64,000 bases of DNA from Streptomyces fuscichromogenes (lineage in GTDB: Bacteria > Actinomycetota > Actinomycetes > Streptomycetales > Streptomycetaceae). The position numbers were made by a program, and so were the translations under genes. Shown piece by piece: positions 24,798 through 33,837 of the stretch. The stretch is taken from contig NZ_BMML01000034.1 of the NCBI RefSeq assembly GCF_014645815.1, forward strand, positions 1 to 64,000, written 5' to 3'. Each line of letters starts with the position of its first letter. Positions within the stretch are counted from its first letter, which is position 1. The notes under the pieces were generated by a model, which saw nothing but the letters and a program-made list of their open reading frames with translations, ran no database searches and had not been told where the DNA came from.

Positions 24798-24835
24798 CGA
24801 AGGCCCGGGTCTCCTCGCGGGGACCCGGGCCTTCG
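24798..24835. terminator. Bidirectional terminator between GH25 and lon
   Basis: A perfect 14-bp stem (CGAAGGCCCGGGTC) with a 10-nt loop lies 18 nt beyond the lon stop and serves convergent transcripts. Confidence 0.88.
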
Positions 24836-24852
24836 GCATCCGGCAGCGTCCG

Positions 24853-27273
24853 TCACGCCGCTACCGGAACCTCCGGCGCCGCGCCGTTCACGGCGGGCGC
24901 GAGCGCCAGCTCCAGGACCTGCCGGACGTCGGTCACGGCGTGCACGTCGAGCTTGTCCAGCACCTCGGCCGGGACGTCGTCCAGGTCGGCCTCGTTGCGC
25001 TTGGGGATGATGACGGTCGTCACCCCGGCGCGCTGGGCGGCGAGCAGCTTCTGCTTCACACCGCCGATCGGCAGCACCCGGCCGGTCAGCGAGACCTCGC
25101 CGGTCATCGCCACGTCGGTGCGGACCAGCCGCCCGGAGAGCAGCGACGCGAGGGCCGTCGTCATCGTGACGCCGGCGCTCGGGCCGTCCTTCGGGACCGC
25201 GCCCGCCGGGAAGTGGATGTGCACACCCCGGTCCTTCAGGTCGCCGACCGGAAGCTCCAGTTCGGCGCCGTGCGAGCGGAGGAAGGACAGGGCGATCTGC
25301 GCGCTCTCCTTCATCACGTCACCCAGCTGACCGGTGAGGGTCAGACCCGCCGCGCCCGTCTCCGGGTCGGCGAGGGACGCCTCGACGAACAGGACGTCGC
25401 CGCCGGCGCCGGTGACCGCGAGGCCGGTCGCCACTCCGGGGACCGCCGTGCGGCGCTCGGCCGGGTCCTGGGCGGACTCGGGCACGTGGTGCGGCCGGCC
25501 GATCAGGGCCCGCAGGTCCTCGTCCCGGATCGTGAACGGCAGCTCCCGGTCGCCCAGTTCGTGCTGGGCGGCCACCTTGCGGAGCAGCCGGGCGATCGAC
25601 CGCTCCAGGGTGCGCACCCCCGCCTCGCGGGTGTACTCGCCGGCGAGCTTGCGCAGCGCGCTCTCGTCGAGGGTCACCTCGTCCTTGTCCAGACCGGCCC
25701 GGTCCAGCTGGCGCGGGAGCAGGTGGTCACGGGCGATGACGACCTTCTCGTCCTCGGTGTAGCCGTCCAGCCGGACCAGCTCCATACGGTCGAGCAGGGC
25801 CTCCGGGATGGCTTCGAGCACGTTGGCCGTGGCGAGGAACACCACATCGCTCAGGTCGAGCTCGACCTCCAGGTAGTGGTCGCGGAAGGTGTGGTTCTGC
25901 GCCGGGTCGAGGACTTCGAGCAGGGCCGCGGCCGGGTCGCCGCGGAAGTCGGAGCCCACCTTGTCGATCTCGTCGAGCAGGACGACCGGGTTCATCGAAC
26001 CGGCCTCCTTGATCGCCCGCACGATCCGGCCGGGCAGTGCGCCGACGTACGTCCGGCGGTGACCGCGGATCTCGGCCTCGTCCCGGACGCCGCCGAGGGC
26101 GACCCGGACGAACTTGCGGCCCATGGCGTGCGCGACCGACTCGCCGAGCGAGGTCTTGCCGACACCGGGCGGGCCGACCAGCGCCAGCACGGCACCGCCG
26201 CGCCGCCCGCCGATGACGCCGAGGCCGCGGTCGTTACGGCGCTTGCGCACCGCCAGGTACTCGGTGATCCGCTCCTTCACGTCCTCCAGGCCCGCGTGCT
26301 CGGCGTCCAGGACCGTCTTGGCGCCCTGGATGTCGTACGCGTCCTCGGTCCGCTCGTTCCACGGCAGTTCGAGCACGGTGTCCAGCCAGGTGCGGATCCA
26401 CGAGCCCTCGGGCGACTGGTCGCTGGACCGCTCCAGCTTGTCGACCTCCTTGAGGGCGGCCTCGCGGACCTTCTCCGGCAGGTCGGCGGCCTCCACCCGG
26501 GCGCGGTAGTCGTCGGACTCCTCGCCGTCCTTGGCCAAGTCGCCGTTCAGCTCGCGCAGCTCCTTGCGGACGGCTTCGAGCTGACGGCGGAGCAGGAACT
26601 CGCGCTGCTGCTTGTCGACGCCCTCCTGGACGTCCTTGGCGATGGTCTCGGCCACGTCCTGCTCGGCGAGGTGGTCGCGGAGCTGCTGGGTGGCCAGCTT
26701 GAGCCGGGCGACGGCGTCGGTGGTCTCAAGAAGCTCGATCTTCTGCTCGACGGTCAGGTAGGGCGAGTAGCCGGAGTTGTCGGCGAGCTGGGACACGTCG
26801 TCGATGGCCTGGACGCGGTCCACCACCTGCCAGGCGCCGCGCTTGCGCAGCCAGGCGGTGGCGAGGGCCTTGTACTCCTTGACCAGTTCGGTGACATGAC
26901 CGGGCACCGGGTCCGGGACGTTCTCGTCGATGCGGGTGCCCTCGACCCACAGGGCGGCCCCCGGGCCGGTGGTGCCGGCGCCGATGCGGACCCGGTGGCG
27001 GCCGCGGATCAGCGCGCCCGGGTCACCGTCGGCCAGCCGGCCGACCTGCTCCACGGTGCCGAGCACACCGGTGCCCGGGTAGGTGCCGTCGACCCGCGGC
27101 ACCAGCAGCACCCTGGGCTTGCCGGGCTCGTTGCGCGCGGCGGCCTGCGCGGCCTCCACGGCGGCGCGTACATCAGGGTCCTTCAGGTCCAGCGGGACCA
27201 CCATCCCGGGCAGCACGACCTCGCCGTCGAGAGGCAGCACAGGGAGGGTGAGTGATGCGGACGTCGAAGCCAT
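24853..27273 (-). CDS. lon: ATP-dependent protease Lon
   Basis: An 806-residue LonA protease, which degrades misfolded and regulatory proteins. Domain order: N-terminal substrate-binding LON domain (about 10-210), AAA+ module with Walker A GPPGVGKTS and Walker B VVLLDEIDKVG, and a serine-lysine protease domain with catalytic Ser in KDGPSAGVTM and Lys in GGVKQKLLAA. All key residues are present. The ATG at 27273 (MASTSASL) is preceded by AAGGGGAG; a TTG 7 codons upstream is less likely. An HspR-type HAIR site lies just upstream (27295-27315), so heat-shock control by HspR is expected, as described for Streptomyces lon. Confidence 0.98.
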   Translation of the reverse strand: MASTSASLTLPVLPLDGEVVLPGMVVPLDLKDPDVRAAVEAAQAAARNEPGKPRVLLVPRVDGTYPGTGVLGTVEQVGRLADGDPGALIRGRHRVRIGAGTTGPGAALWVEGTRIDENVPDPVPGHVTELVKEYKALATAWLRKRGAWQVVDRVQAIDDVSQLADNSGYSPYLTVEQKIELLETTDAVARLKLATQQLRDHLAEQDVAETIAKDVQEGVDKQQREFLLRRQLEAVRKELRELNGDLAKDGEESDDYRARVEAADLPEKVREAALKEVDKLERSSDQSPEGSWIRTWLDTVLELPWNERTEDAYDIQGAKTVLDAEHAGLEDVKERITEYLAVRKRRNDRGLGVIGGRRGGAVLALVGPPGVGKTSLGESVAHAMGRKFVRVALGGVRDEAEIRGHRRTYVGALPGRIVRAIKEAGSMNPVVLLDEIDKVGSDFRGDPAAALLEVLDPAQNHTFRDHYLEVELDLSDVVFLATANVLEAIPEALLDRMELVRLDGYTEDEKVVIARDHLLPRQLDRAGLDKDEVTLDESALRKLAGEYTREAGVRTLERSIARLLRKVAAQHELGDRELPFTIRDEDLRALIGRPHHVPESAQDPAERRTAVPGVATGLAVTGAGGDVLFVEASLADPETGAAGLTLTGQLGDVMKESAQIALSFLRSHGAELELPVGDLKDRGVHIHFPAGAVPKDGPSAGVTMTTALASLLSGRLVRTDVAMTGEVSLTGRVLPIGGVKQKLLAAQRAGVTTVIIPKRNEADLDDVPAEVLDKLDVHAVTDVRQVLELALAPAVNGAAPEVPVAA

Positions 27274-27294
27274 GATCTCCCCTTCGGCAGTCAA

Positions 27295-27315
27295 CTTGAG
27301 TTATGCCGACTCAAT
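27295..27315 (-). promoter_or_regulatory. HAIR operator (HspR binding site) of lon
   Basis: CTTGAGT-N7-ACTCAAT matches the HAIR consensus CTTGAGT-N7-ACTCAAG at 13 of 14 arm positions. It ends 22 bases upstream of the lon start codon, placed to block transcription. HspR is the known repressor of lon in Streptomyces. Confidence 0.9.
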
Positions 27316-27445
27316 GCTTGGGAGCCGAGAAATGTTCCCATGCATATGTTCGCTCTGAGCGATCCGGAGGTGACCTGGCCGGACATGGTCCCGCGCCCCG
27401 AAAAACAGTTGATCCGCACGGACGCATTCCCCGTACGGTCGGCCG

Positions 27446-28396
27446 GTGACCGACACCGCCACCACCGCGGCCCTGCTCGCCGCCTACGACGCCCAGATGC
27501 GCGCCGTCCAGCCCGTCCCCGCGCCCGGGATCACCTACGAGCAGGACGGTCCCGCCCTCCGGGTCGTGGGCCAGCACCGCGGCTTCGTGACCGGGCCCCG
27601 CGACTGGGGCGGTGTGCGCGGCCCCGAGCTGAACGCGCTGATCGCCCGGCAGCGGGACTTCTTCGCGGCGCGCGGCGAGGCGGTCGAGTGGAAGACGCGC
27701 GGGCACGACGAACCGGCGGACCTCCCCGACCGGCTGCGCGCGGCGGGCTTCGTGCCCGAGCCGCCGGAGACGGTCGTGATCGCCCTGGTCGAGGAGCTGG
27801 CCGTGGCCGCGCCCGCCCTCCCTCCGGGCGTGACGCTGCGCCGGGTCACCGCCGACGCGGACCTGGAGCGGATCGCCACGCTGGAGACCGAGGTGTGGGG
27901 CGTGGACCTGGCGTGGGTCGCCGGTCACCTGAGGGGCCGGCTCGCGGTGGACCCGGACGGCACCGAGATCTACGTGGCCGAGGCGGCCGGGGAGATCGTG
28001 TCGGCGGCCTGGATAGCCTTCCGGCCCGGCACGGACTTCGCCATGCTGCTGGGCGGCTCCACCCTGGCCGAGTGGCGCGGCAAGGGCGTCTACCGCGCCC
28101 TGGTGGCCCTCCGGGCAGCCCGCGCGGCGGCCCGGAACGCGCCCTACCTCCTCGTGGAGGCCTCCTCCGACAGCGCCCCGATCCTGAAGCGTCTGGGCTT
28201 CACGGCGGTCACGACGACCACGCCGTACATCTGGACCCCGGCCCACCGAGACGCGCCCGACCGGGGCGCGGGGAACCGCGCGACCAGCCACGACGACGCC
28301 GCACCCGGCAACCGGCCGTCACCCACCACGGCGATGGACACCGCCGGGTCCGGCACCGCCGGGTCCGGCACCGACGGTCAACGCCGTCGGGCCTGA
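27446..28396 (+). CDS. GNAT family N-acetyltransferase
   Basis: A 316-residue protein with an N-terminal helical region (1-130) and a C-terminal GNAT domain at about 130-265. GVTLRRVTADADLERIATLE opens the domain, and LGGSTLAEWRGKGVYRALVALRAARA holds the acetyl-CoA pyrophosphate-binding R/Q-x-x-G-x-G/A pattern. SSDSAPILKRLGF follows. The substrate is unknown. The last ~50 residues (RGAGNRATSHDD to the end) are encoded by a copy of the dispersed GC palindrome and simple repeats (AGSGTAGSG), so the true domain probably ends near TPAHRDAP. GTG start. Confidence 0.85.
   Translation: MTDTATTAALLAAYDAQMRAVQPVPAPGITYEQDGPALRVVGQHRGFVTGPRDWGGVRGPELNALIARQRDFFAARGEAVEWKTRGHDEPADLPDRLRAAGFVPEPPETVVIALVEELAVAAPALPPGVTLRRVTADADLERIATLETEVWGVDLAWVAGHLRGRLAVDPDGTEIYVAEAAGEIVSAAWIAFRPGTDFAMLLGGSTLAEWRGKGVYRALVALRAARAAARNAPYLLVEASSDSAPILKRLGFTAVTTTTPYIWTPAHRDAPDRGAGNRATSHDDAAPGNRPSPTTAMDTAGSGTAGSGTDGQRRRA
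28262..28295 (+). repeat. Dispersed GC palindrome arm inside the GNAT gene
   Basis: GGGGCGCGGGGAACCGCGCG followed by ACCAGCCACGACG matches the right arm of the intergenic copies. It is translated as RGAGNRATSH, the same frame as in the NlpC/P60 C-terminus. Confidence 0.82.
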
Positions 28397-28592
28397 GCGC
28401 CGTTGCGGCGGAAGGAGAAAGGCCGGCGGTCGATCCGCACCACCACGTCCGTCGCTTCGGCCTCGCCCAGTGGCACTGCCACGACTCCGCAAGGCCATCG
28501 CTACACCACCGCAACGCAACTCACAGGAAAGGAGCCGAAACTGCCAGGGGATTCACAGCTGACGGGGCGCGCGACGGGGGCTCGGGGGACAC

Positions 28593-30083
28593 ATGGGTGA
28601 GAAGCAGCCTGGGCCCGGCCGACGTGCCGTGCTCACCGGCGCCGCGGTCGTCGCGGCCGGCGCCGCCGTCCCGTTGGCCCTGCGCGCCGTGGACGACGAC
28701 GGCTCCGGCACTCCCGTACCCGGCCGTACCGCCCGCGCGGCCCCCGTCGCGAGCCGTCCCCCGGTGTCCTCGGTCTCGCCCCTCCCCCGCACCGACCCGC
28801 GGCCCAACATCCTCTTCGTCCTCACCGACGACCAGCCCAAGGAGACGGACTGGGCGGTCCGCCGTACCGCCGACTGGCTGGGCGGGCAGGGGGTGACCTT
28901 CGCGCGGGCGCACGCCAACACCCCGCTCTGCGCGCCGTCCCGGGCCTCGATCATGTCCGGGCGGTACGCGCACCACCACGGCGTCCTCGACACCCGCCAC
29001 CCGTACCACCTCGACCAGCACACCACCGTGCAGCGCCAGTTGCACGAGGCCGGCTACCGCACCGGCCTGTTCGGCAAGTACCTCAACTACTGGCACACCG
29101 GCGACAACCCGCCGCACTTCGACGAGTGGCTGCTCCAGGAGCCCGTGGCGTACTACAACGGCCACTACAACGACAACGGCACGGTCCGGAACATCCCCGG
29201 CTACAACACCCATGTCATCAGGGACCGCGCCCTCGCCTTCATCGACGGGTCGCGCACCGACACCCGGCCCTGGTTCGCGTACGTCGCCACCCGCAGCGCG
29301 CACGAACTCAACATCCCGGAGCGGAAGTACGCGCACACGCGCGTGCCGGAGTGGCCGGGCCGGCCCTCCGTGTACGAGAGCGACAAGAGCGACAAGCCGC
29401 CATTCCTGCGGAAGGCGGACCACACCTACGCCCAGGGGAAGGCGCTGCGCACCCGTCAGTTGCGCACCCTGCTGTCGGTGGACGACGCGGTGCGGGACTT
29501 CCAGGACAAGCTGCGTGCGGTGGGCCAGCTGGAGAACACGCTCGTGGTGTACACCAGCGACCACGGGCTGTGCTGGGCGGACCACGGCTGGCTGCGCAAG
29601 TCGGTGCCGTACCGGCCCGGCCTGGAGGTGCCGTTCTGGCTGTCCTGGCCGGCCCGGGGACTGGGCAAGGGGACCGTCGACGACCGGCTCACCGGCCATG
29701 TCGACATCGCCCCGACCTTCCTCGACGCGGCCGGCATCACCCCGGACACCCCGCACGACGGCCACTCGCTCCTCGACACCCGCAACGACCGCGACCGGCT
29801 GCTCGCCGAGTGGTGGTGGAACCGGCAGGACCAGGAGCCGATCCACACCTGGGCCACGCACATCGGCAGGTCCACGCAGTACACGGAGTACTACCGCACC
29901 CGCCTGGACGGGCAGGGCGCGCCCACGCAGGGCGACGGCGCGGTCCTCTTCCGCGAGTTCTACGACCTGGCCGCCGACCCGTACCAGCTCACCAACCTCC
30001 TGCACGGCGCCACGGCCGGGCAGGAGGCGGCCCTCGGTGTCCCGGAGGCGGCGAAGCGGCTGGCGGCGGCGCGGCGCGCCTGA
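28593..30083 (+). CDS. Secreted sulfatase
   Basis: A 496-residue alkaline-phosphatase-fold sulfatase that hydrolyses sulfate esters. The N-terminus has twin arginines (GRRAVLTGAAVVAAGAAVPLAL), suggesting Tat export. NILFVLTDDQ starts the domain with metal-binding Asp residues. The formylglycine motif CAPSRASIMSGR gives catalytic Cys113, which a formylglycine-generating enzyme must activate. VYTSDHGLCWADHGW supplies the second metal site. The substrate is not predictable. No sulfate transport genes are adjacent. It converges with the rhomboid-like gene, the stops lying 4 nt apart. Confidence 0.95.
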   Translation: MGEKQPGPGRRAVLTGAAVVAAGAAVPLALRAVDDDGSGTPVPGRTARAAPVASRPPVSSVSPLPRTDPRPNILFVLTDDQPKETDWAVRRTADWLGGQGVTFARAHANTPLCAPSRASIMSGRYAHHHGVLDTRHPYHLDQHTTVQRQLHEAGYRTGLFGKYLNYWHTGDNPPHFDEWLLQEPVAYYNGHYNDNGTVRNIPGYNTHVIRDRALAFIDGSRTDTRPWFAYVATRSAHELNIPERKYAHTRVPEWPGRPSVYESDKSDKPPFLRKADHTYAQGKALRTRQLRTLLSVDDAVRDFQDKLRAVGQLENTLVVYTSDHGLCWADHGWLRKSVPYRPGLEVPFWLSWPARGLGKGTVDDRLTGHVDIAPTFLDAAGITPDTPHDGHSLLDTRNDRDRLLAEWWWNRQDQEPIHTWATHIGRSTQYTEYYRTRLDGQGAPTQGDGAVLFREFYDLAADPYQLTNLLHGATAGQEAALGVPEAAKRLAAARRA

Positions 30084-30087
30084 GCGT

Positions 30088-30921
30088 TCAGGCGGCGGCG
30101 AGGGCGACGGCCGGGTCCTGGGCCCGCTCCCGCCGCCAGCGTCGTACCGCCGGCCACAGCGCCGTCCCGATGGCCAGCGCGATCAGGTGGCCCCAGTTGG
30201 TCATCGGATCCTGGAAGGCGAGGAGGTCGGCGAGGAGGCTGTAGCCGACGAGGGCGAGCAGCGGCCAGCGCAGCCAGGGGGTGAGCAGGCCGGAGAGCGC
30301 GCCGATGCTGGCGGCCGTGCCGAAGCTGATGCCGTAGTCGAGCCGGTGCAGGGAGCTGTCGGGGAGGTGGCCGACCAGGACCGCGAGGCCGACCGGCACC
30401 TCGGTCGCGAGCGTCGCCAGGACATGGCCGGTCAGGAAGACGAGGATCGCGCGGGCACCGCCTATCCGCCGCTCCAGCGCGGTCAGCACCAGCACGAAGG
30501 CCAGTGCGAACGGCGACAGCAACCCGCCGGCGACCCACAGCGCGCTGGCCAGCAGGACGAAGACGGGGGTGCGCAGCAGGTGCGCGACGTCGGTGCTGGA
30601 GTCCTGGTAGAGCGCGTGCAGCAGGCCGGGTCCCGCGTAGCTCGCGAAGAGCGAGGTCAGGGCCAGGATCGTCGTATAGGCGAAGATCACCGGGGTGCCG
30701 GTGGGAGTGGGCAGCAGCAGCCAGGGGCGCAGCCGCAGGCGGTGCGGACGCCCGGCGGGCAGCCGCCAGGGGCTCAGGAGAAGGGCGGGACCCGGTGCGC
30801 TCGGGGCGGTGACCGCGACCACGCCGCGCTGGCGGGGCACGCCGTCGAGCAGGGCGGCGACGTCCCCGGCGGGAAGGGGCTCGGGCGTGGGCGTCGATGC
30901 GGCCCTCGCGGTCCGTTCCAC
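30088..30921 (-). CDS. Rhomboid-like integral membrane protein
   Basis: A 277-residue membrane protein with six or so hydrophobic segments in its C-terminal two thirds. HRLDYGISFGTAASIGALSGLL and NWGHLIALAIGTALWP resemble the last helices of rhomboid-like proteins, but the GxSG catalytic serine motif of active rhomboids is not evident (GTAASIGA at that place), so it may be a non-proteolytic member. The GTG at 30921 has AAGGAG 9 nt upstream; the frame is open further but looks non-coding. It is divergent from the spermidine-synthase-like gene across a 254-bp region with CACCCGT repeats. Confidence 0.72.
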   Translation of the reverse strand: MERTARAASTPTPEPLPAGDVAALLDGVPRQRGVVAVTAPSAPGPALLLSPWRLPAGRPHRLRLRPWLLLPTPTGTPVIFAYTTILALTSLFASYAGPGLLHALYQDSSTDVAHLLRTPVFVLLASALWVAGGLLSPFALAFVLVLTALERRIGGARAILVFLTGHVLATLATEVPVGLAVLVGHLPDSSLHRLDYGISFGTAASIGALSGLLTPWLRWPLLALVGYSLLADLLAFQDPMTNWGHLIALAIGTALWPAVRRWRRERAQDPAVALAAA

Positions 30922-31063
30922 GGTGAGGCGCTCCTTCCGTTTCACCCCACCCTTCGCCGTCCGCCGAGCCGCTGTCTGTGACCGGCGCCACCCATCGGAC
31001 GATTCACAGGATTTTCTGAAGAACCAAGAGGGGTCACGAGGAACCATACGAGCCGGATCCGGG

Positions 31064-31142
31064 CACCCGTGGACGCGAAGCGCCGGGCAACCCCTCGAAC
31101 GGGTGACACCCGTGCGGCTGCCCGGCACCCGTAATTCGGGTG
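31064..31142. promoter_or_regulatory. Cluster of CACCCGT palindromes
   Basis: Three CACCCGT copies lie at 31064, 31107 and 31126. Two sit in palindromes: ACGGGTG-A-CACCCGT at 31099-31113 and CACCCG-TAATT-CGGGTG at 31126-31142. Their placement in a divergent region suggests operator sites for an unidentified regulator. Confidence 0.5.
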
Positions 31143-31175
31143 GCCGCAAAGCCCTGTTGGGGCAGGATGGCGGCC

Positions 31176-31883
31176 ATGACGTCCTCGGCCCCCGCGACCT
31201 CCGCCCATGCCGGTCCGCCCGGAACCCCCGTGGTCCTGGACCGGCGTGACGGACCGTACGGCGAGGTGGTGCTGCGCCGGCACGGTGAGCTCCTGCAGAT
31301 CATCGCCAACGGGTGCTTCCTGATGGACACCTCCGACGGACGTTCGGAACGGCTGCTCGTGGACGCCGCCCGGCGGGCGCTGGACGGGCGGAGCGAGCCG
31401 GCGGTGCTGATCGGCGGGCTGGGCGTCGGGTTCTCGCTCGCCCATGCCGCACAGGACCCCCGCTGGGGACGGATCACGGTCGTGGAACGGGAGCCGGCGG
31501 TCGTCGACTGGCACCGGGACGGTCCGCTCTCGGCGTTCTCCGCCCGCGCGTTCACCGATCCGCGCACGACCGTCGTACAGGGCGACCTCGTCACTTACGT
31601 CCATGAGACATCGGACACGTTCGACGCGCTGTGCCTGGACATCGACAACGGCCCCGGCTGGACCGTCGACCAGGGCAACGAGGGACTCTACTCACCGGCC
31701 GGACTCGCGGGCTGCGCAAGGGTGTTGAAGCCGGGCGGGGTACTGGCCGTCTGGTCGGCGCAGCCCTCCGCGGAATTCGAGGGATCCTTGCGGAATGCCG
31801 GGTTCCAACGGGTGCGTACCGAAGAGGTGCCGGTTGCCCGGGGCGTTCCGGACGTCGTCCACCTTGCCGTCCGCCCTGGATAG
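31176..31883 (+). CDS. Spermidine synthase-like methyltransferase-fold protein
   Basis: A 235-residue Rossmann-fold protein. AVLIGGLGVGFSLAHA is the nucleotide/AdoMet motif I, ITVVEREPAVVDWHR motif II, and FDALCLDIDNGPGW the D-rich active-site region shared with spermidine synthases. It lacks the N-terminal beta domain of true spermidine synthases, so a polyamine role is not certain. Several in-frame starts (31140 GTG, 31167 and 31176 ATG) are possible; 31176 begins the conserved part most economically. Monocistronic between a divergent membrane protein and the two-component pair. Confidence 0.8.
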   Translation: MTSSAPATSAHAGPPGTPVVLDRRDGPYGEVVLRRHGELLQIIANGCFLMDTSDGRSERLLVDAARRALDGRSEPAVLIGGLGVGFSLAHAAQDPRWGRITVVEREPAVVDWHRDGPLSAFSARAFTDPRTTVVQGDLVTYVHETSDTFDALCLDIDNGPGWTVDQGNEGLYSPAGLAGCARVLKPGGVLAVWSAQPSAEFEGSLRNAGFQRVRTEEVPVARGVPDVVHLAVRPG

Positions 31884-31993
31884 CGAGTGCGCCTCCTGTC
31901 ACCGTAATGTGCATCCCTGACGCGGATCATTCAAGCGTCAATCGCAGTCATGGGATCACCCCACTGGTTCCGGAAAGCACACAGGGGCGGGCG

Positions 31994-32734
31994 ATGGAGC
32001 AGACACACACCTCGCACAACGGCACGGCGACGGCGACTCCGGGCGCCCAGCGCCGGGTTCTGGTCGTGGAGGACGACCCCACGATCGTCGACGCCATCGC
32101 GGTCCGCCTGCGCGCCGAGGGATTCCTCGTGCAAACCGCGGGCGACGGACCGACGGCCGTGGACACCGCCGAGGCCTGGCAGCCCGACCTGCTGATCCTC
32201 GACATCATGCTGCCCGGCTTCGACGGTCTGGAGGTCTGCCGGCGCGTGCAGGCCGCGCGCCCGGTGCCGGTGCTGATGCTCACCGCGCGCGACGACGAGA
32301 CCGACATGCTGGTCGGCCTCGGGGTCGGCGCCGACGACTACATGACCAAGCCGTTCTCCATGCGGGAGCTGGCGGCGCGCGTGCACGTGCTGCTGCGGCG
32401 GGTGGAGCGGGCGGCCATCGCGGCCTCCACGCCCCGCTCCGGCATCCTGCGCCTGGGCGAGCTGGAGATCGACCACGCGCAGCGCCGGGTCCGGGTGCGC
32501 AGCGAGGACGTCCACCTCACCCCCACCGAGTTCGACCTCCTCGTCTGCCTGGCGAACACCCCGCGCGCGGTGCTCTCCCGTGAGCAGCTGCTCGCCGAGG
32601 TGTGGGACTGGGCGGACGCCTCCGGCACCCGCACGGTCGACAGCCACATCAAGGCGCTGCGCCGGAAGATCGGCGCCGAGCGGATCCGCACCGTGCACGG
32701 TGTGGGCTACGCGCTGGAGACCCCGACGCCATGA
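31994..32734 (+). CDS. OmpR/PhoB-type response regulator
   Basis: A 246-residue response regulator. The receiver at about 20-135 has acidic pocket EDD, phospho-acceptor Asp70 in LLILDIMLPG, Thr in LMLTARDD and Lys in YMTKPFS. The winged-helix effector domain at about 150-242 has TPTEFDLLVCLANTP and RTVDSHIKALRRKIG. It binds DNA as a phospho-dimer. The ATG follows AGGGGCGGG. It overlaps the partner kinase gene by ATGA. The pair lies immediately upstream of kgd, so control of central metabolism is worth considering but is not shown. Confidence 0.96.
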   Translation: MEQTHTSHNGTATATPGAQRRVLVVEDDPTIVDAIAVRLRAEGFLVQTAGDGPTAVDTAEAWQPDLLILDIMLPGFDGLEVCRRVQAARPVPVLMLTARDDETDMLVGLGVGADDYMTKPFSMRELAARVHVLLRRVERAAIAASTPRSGILRLGELEIDHAQRRVRVRSEDVHLTPTEFDLLVCLANTPRAVLSREQLLAEVWDWADASGTRTVDSHIKALRRKIGAERIRTVHGVGYALETPTP

Positions 32735-33837
32735 GCGGCGGCCCGGCCGGACCGAGAGACCCCGGGGAGGAGCCCTGGGGCGGTGTACGCCCGTTCTCGA
32801 TCAAGACCAAACTGGGCGCGCTCGTCGTCGTGTCCGTACTGATCACGACAGGCCTGTCGATGATCGCGGTGCACACCAAGACGGAGCTGCGCTTCATCAC
32901 GGTCTTCTCGATGATCGCCACACTCCTGATAACGCAGTTCGTGGCGCATTCGCTCACCGCGCCGCTGGACGACATGAACCTGGTGGCCCGGTCGATCGCG
33001 CAGGGCGACTACACGCGCCGGGTGCGCGAGAACCGCCGGGACGAGCTGGGCGACCTCGCCGAGACGATCAACGTCATGGCCGACGAGCTGGAGGCCCAGG
33101 ACCGCCAGCGCAAGGAGCTGGTCGCGAACGTCTCGCACGAGCTGCGCACGCCCATCGCGGGCCTGCGGGCCGTCCTGGAGAACGTCGTCGACGGCATCGC
33201 CGAGCCGGACACCGAGACGATGCGCACCGCGCTGAAGCAGACCGAGCGCCTCGGCCGGCTGGTCGAGACCCTCCTCGACCTGTCCCGGCTCGACAACGGC
33301 GTCGTACCGCTGCGGCAGCGCCGCTTCGAGGTGTGGCCGTACCTCTCGGGCGTGCTCAAGGAGGCCAACATGGTCGCCGGGGCGCGCGGGCTCGCCTCGA
33401 ACTCCGGGAGCCACACCCGTACCGACGTCCATCTGCACCTCGACGTCTCCCCGCCCGAGCTGACCACGCACGCCGACCCGGAGCGCATCCACCAGGTCGT
33501 GGTGAACCTGATCGACAACGCGGTCAAGCACAGCCCGGCACACGGCCGGGTGACCGTGAAGGCGCGGCGCGGACCGCAGCCGGAGTCGCTGGAACTGGAG
33601 GTCCTGGACGAGGGCCCCGGCATTCCGCGCTCGGAGTGGCACCGCGTCTTCGAACGCTTCAACCGCGGCTCCGTACGGCGGCCGCACGGTCCGGGCAGCG
33701 ACGGCGGCACCGGACTGGGGCTGGCGATCGCCCGGTGGGCGGTGGATCTGCACGGCGGCCGGATCGGCGTGGCCGAATCCGAGCGGGGCTGCAGGATTAT
33801 CGTCACTCTCCCGGGGCTTTCATCCGTGCCAAGTTGA
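32731..33837 (+). CDS. Sensor histidine kinase partner
   Basis: A 368-residue kinase. Two transmembrane helices lie at about 27-47 and 53-73 with almost no extracytoplasmic loop, suggesting sensing within or at the membrane. HAMP at about 74-125, H-box ANVSHELRTPIAGL (His136), N-box VVNLIDNAVKHSP, DEGPGIP, and GTGLGLAIARWAV complete it. Coupled to the response regulator by a 4-nt overlap. The tiny sensor region makes a small hydrophobic ligand or membrane stress a plausible cue; this is inference. Confidence 0.95.
   Translation: MSGGPAGPRDPGEEPWGGVRPFSIKTKLGALVVVSVLITTGLSMIAVHTKTELRFITVFSMIATLLITQFVAHSLTAPLDDMNLVARSIAQGDYTRRVRENRRDELGDLAETINVMADELEAQDRQRKELVANVSHELRTPIAGLRAVLENVVDGIAEPDTETMRTALKQTERLGRLVETLLDLSRLDNGVVPLRQRRFEVWPYLSGVLKEANMVAGARGLASNSGSHTRTDVHLHLDVSPPELTTHADPERIHQVVVNLIDNAVKHSPAHGRVTVKARRGPQPESLELEVLDEGPGIPRSEWHRVFERFNRGSVRRPHGPGSDGGTGLGLAIARWAVDLHGGRIGVAESERGCRIIVTLPGLSSVPS

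Noticed and set aside
24781..27255. An 824-codon plus-strand frame across lon
   Set aside because: Antisense to a complete Lon protease; composition is His/Val/Gly/Arg-rich without motifs.
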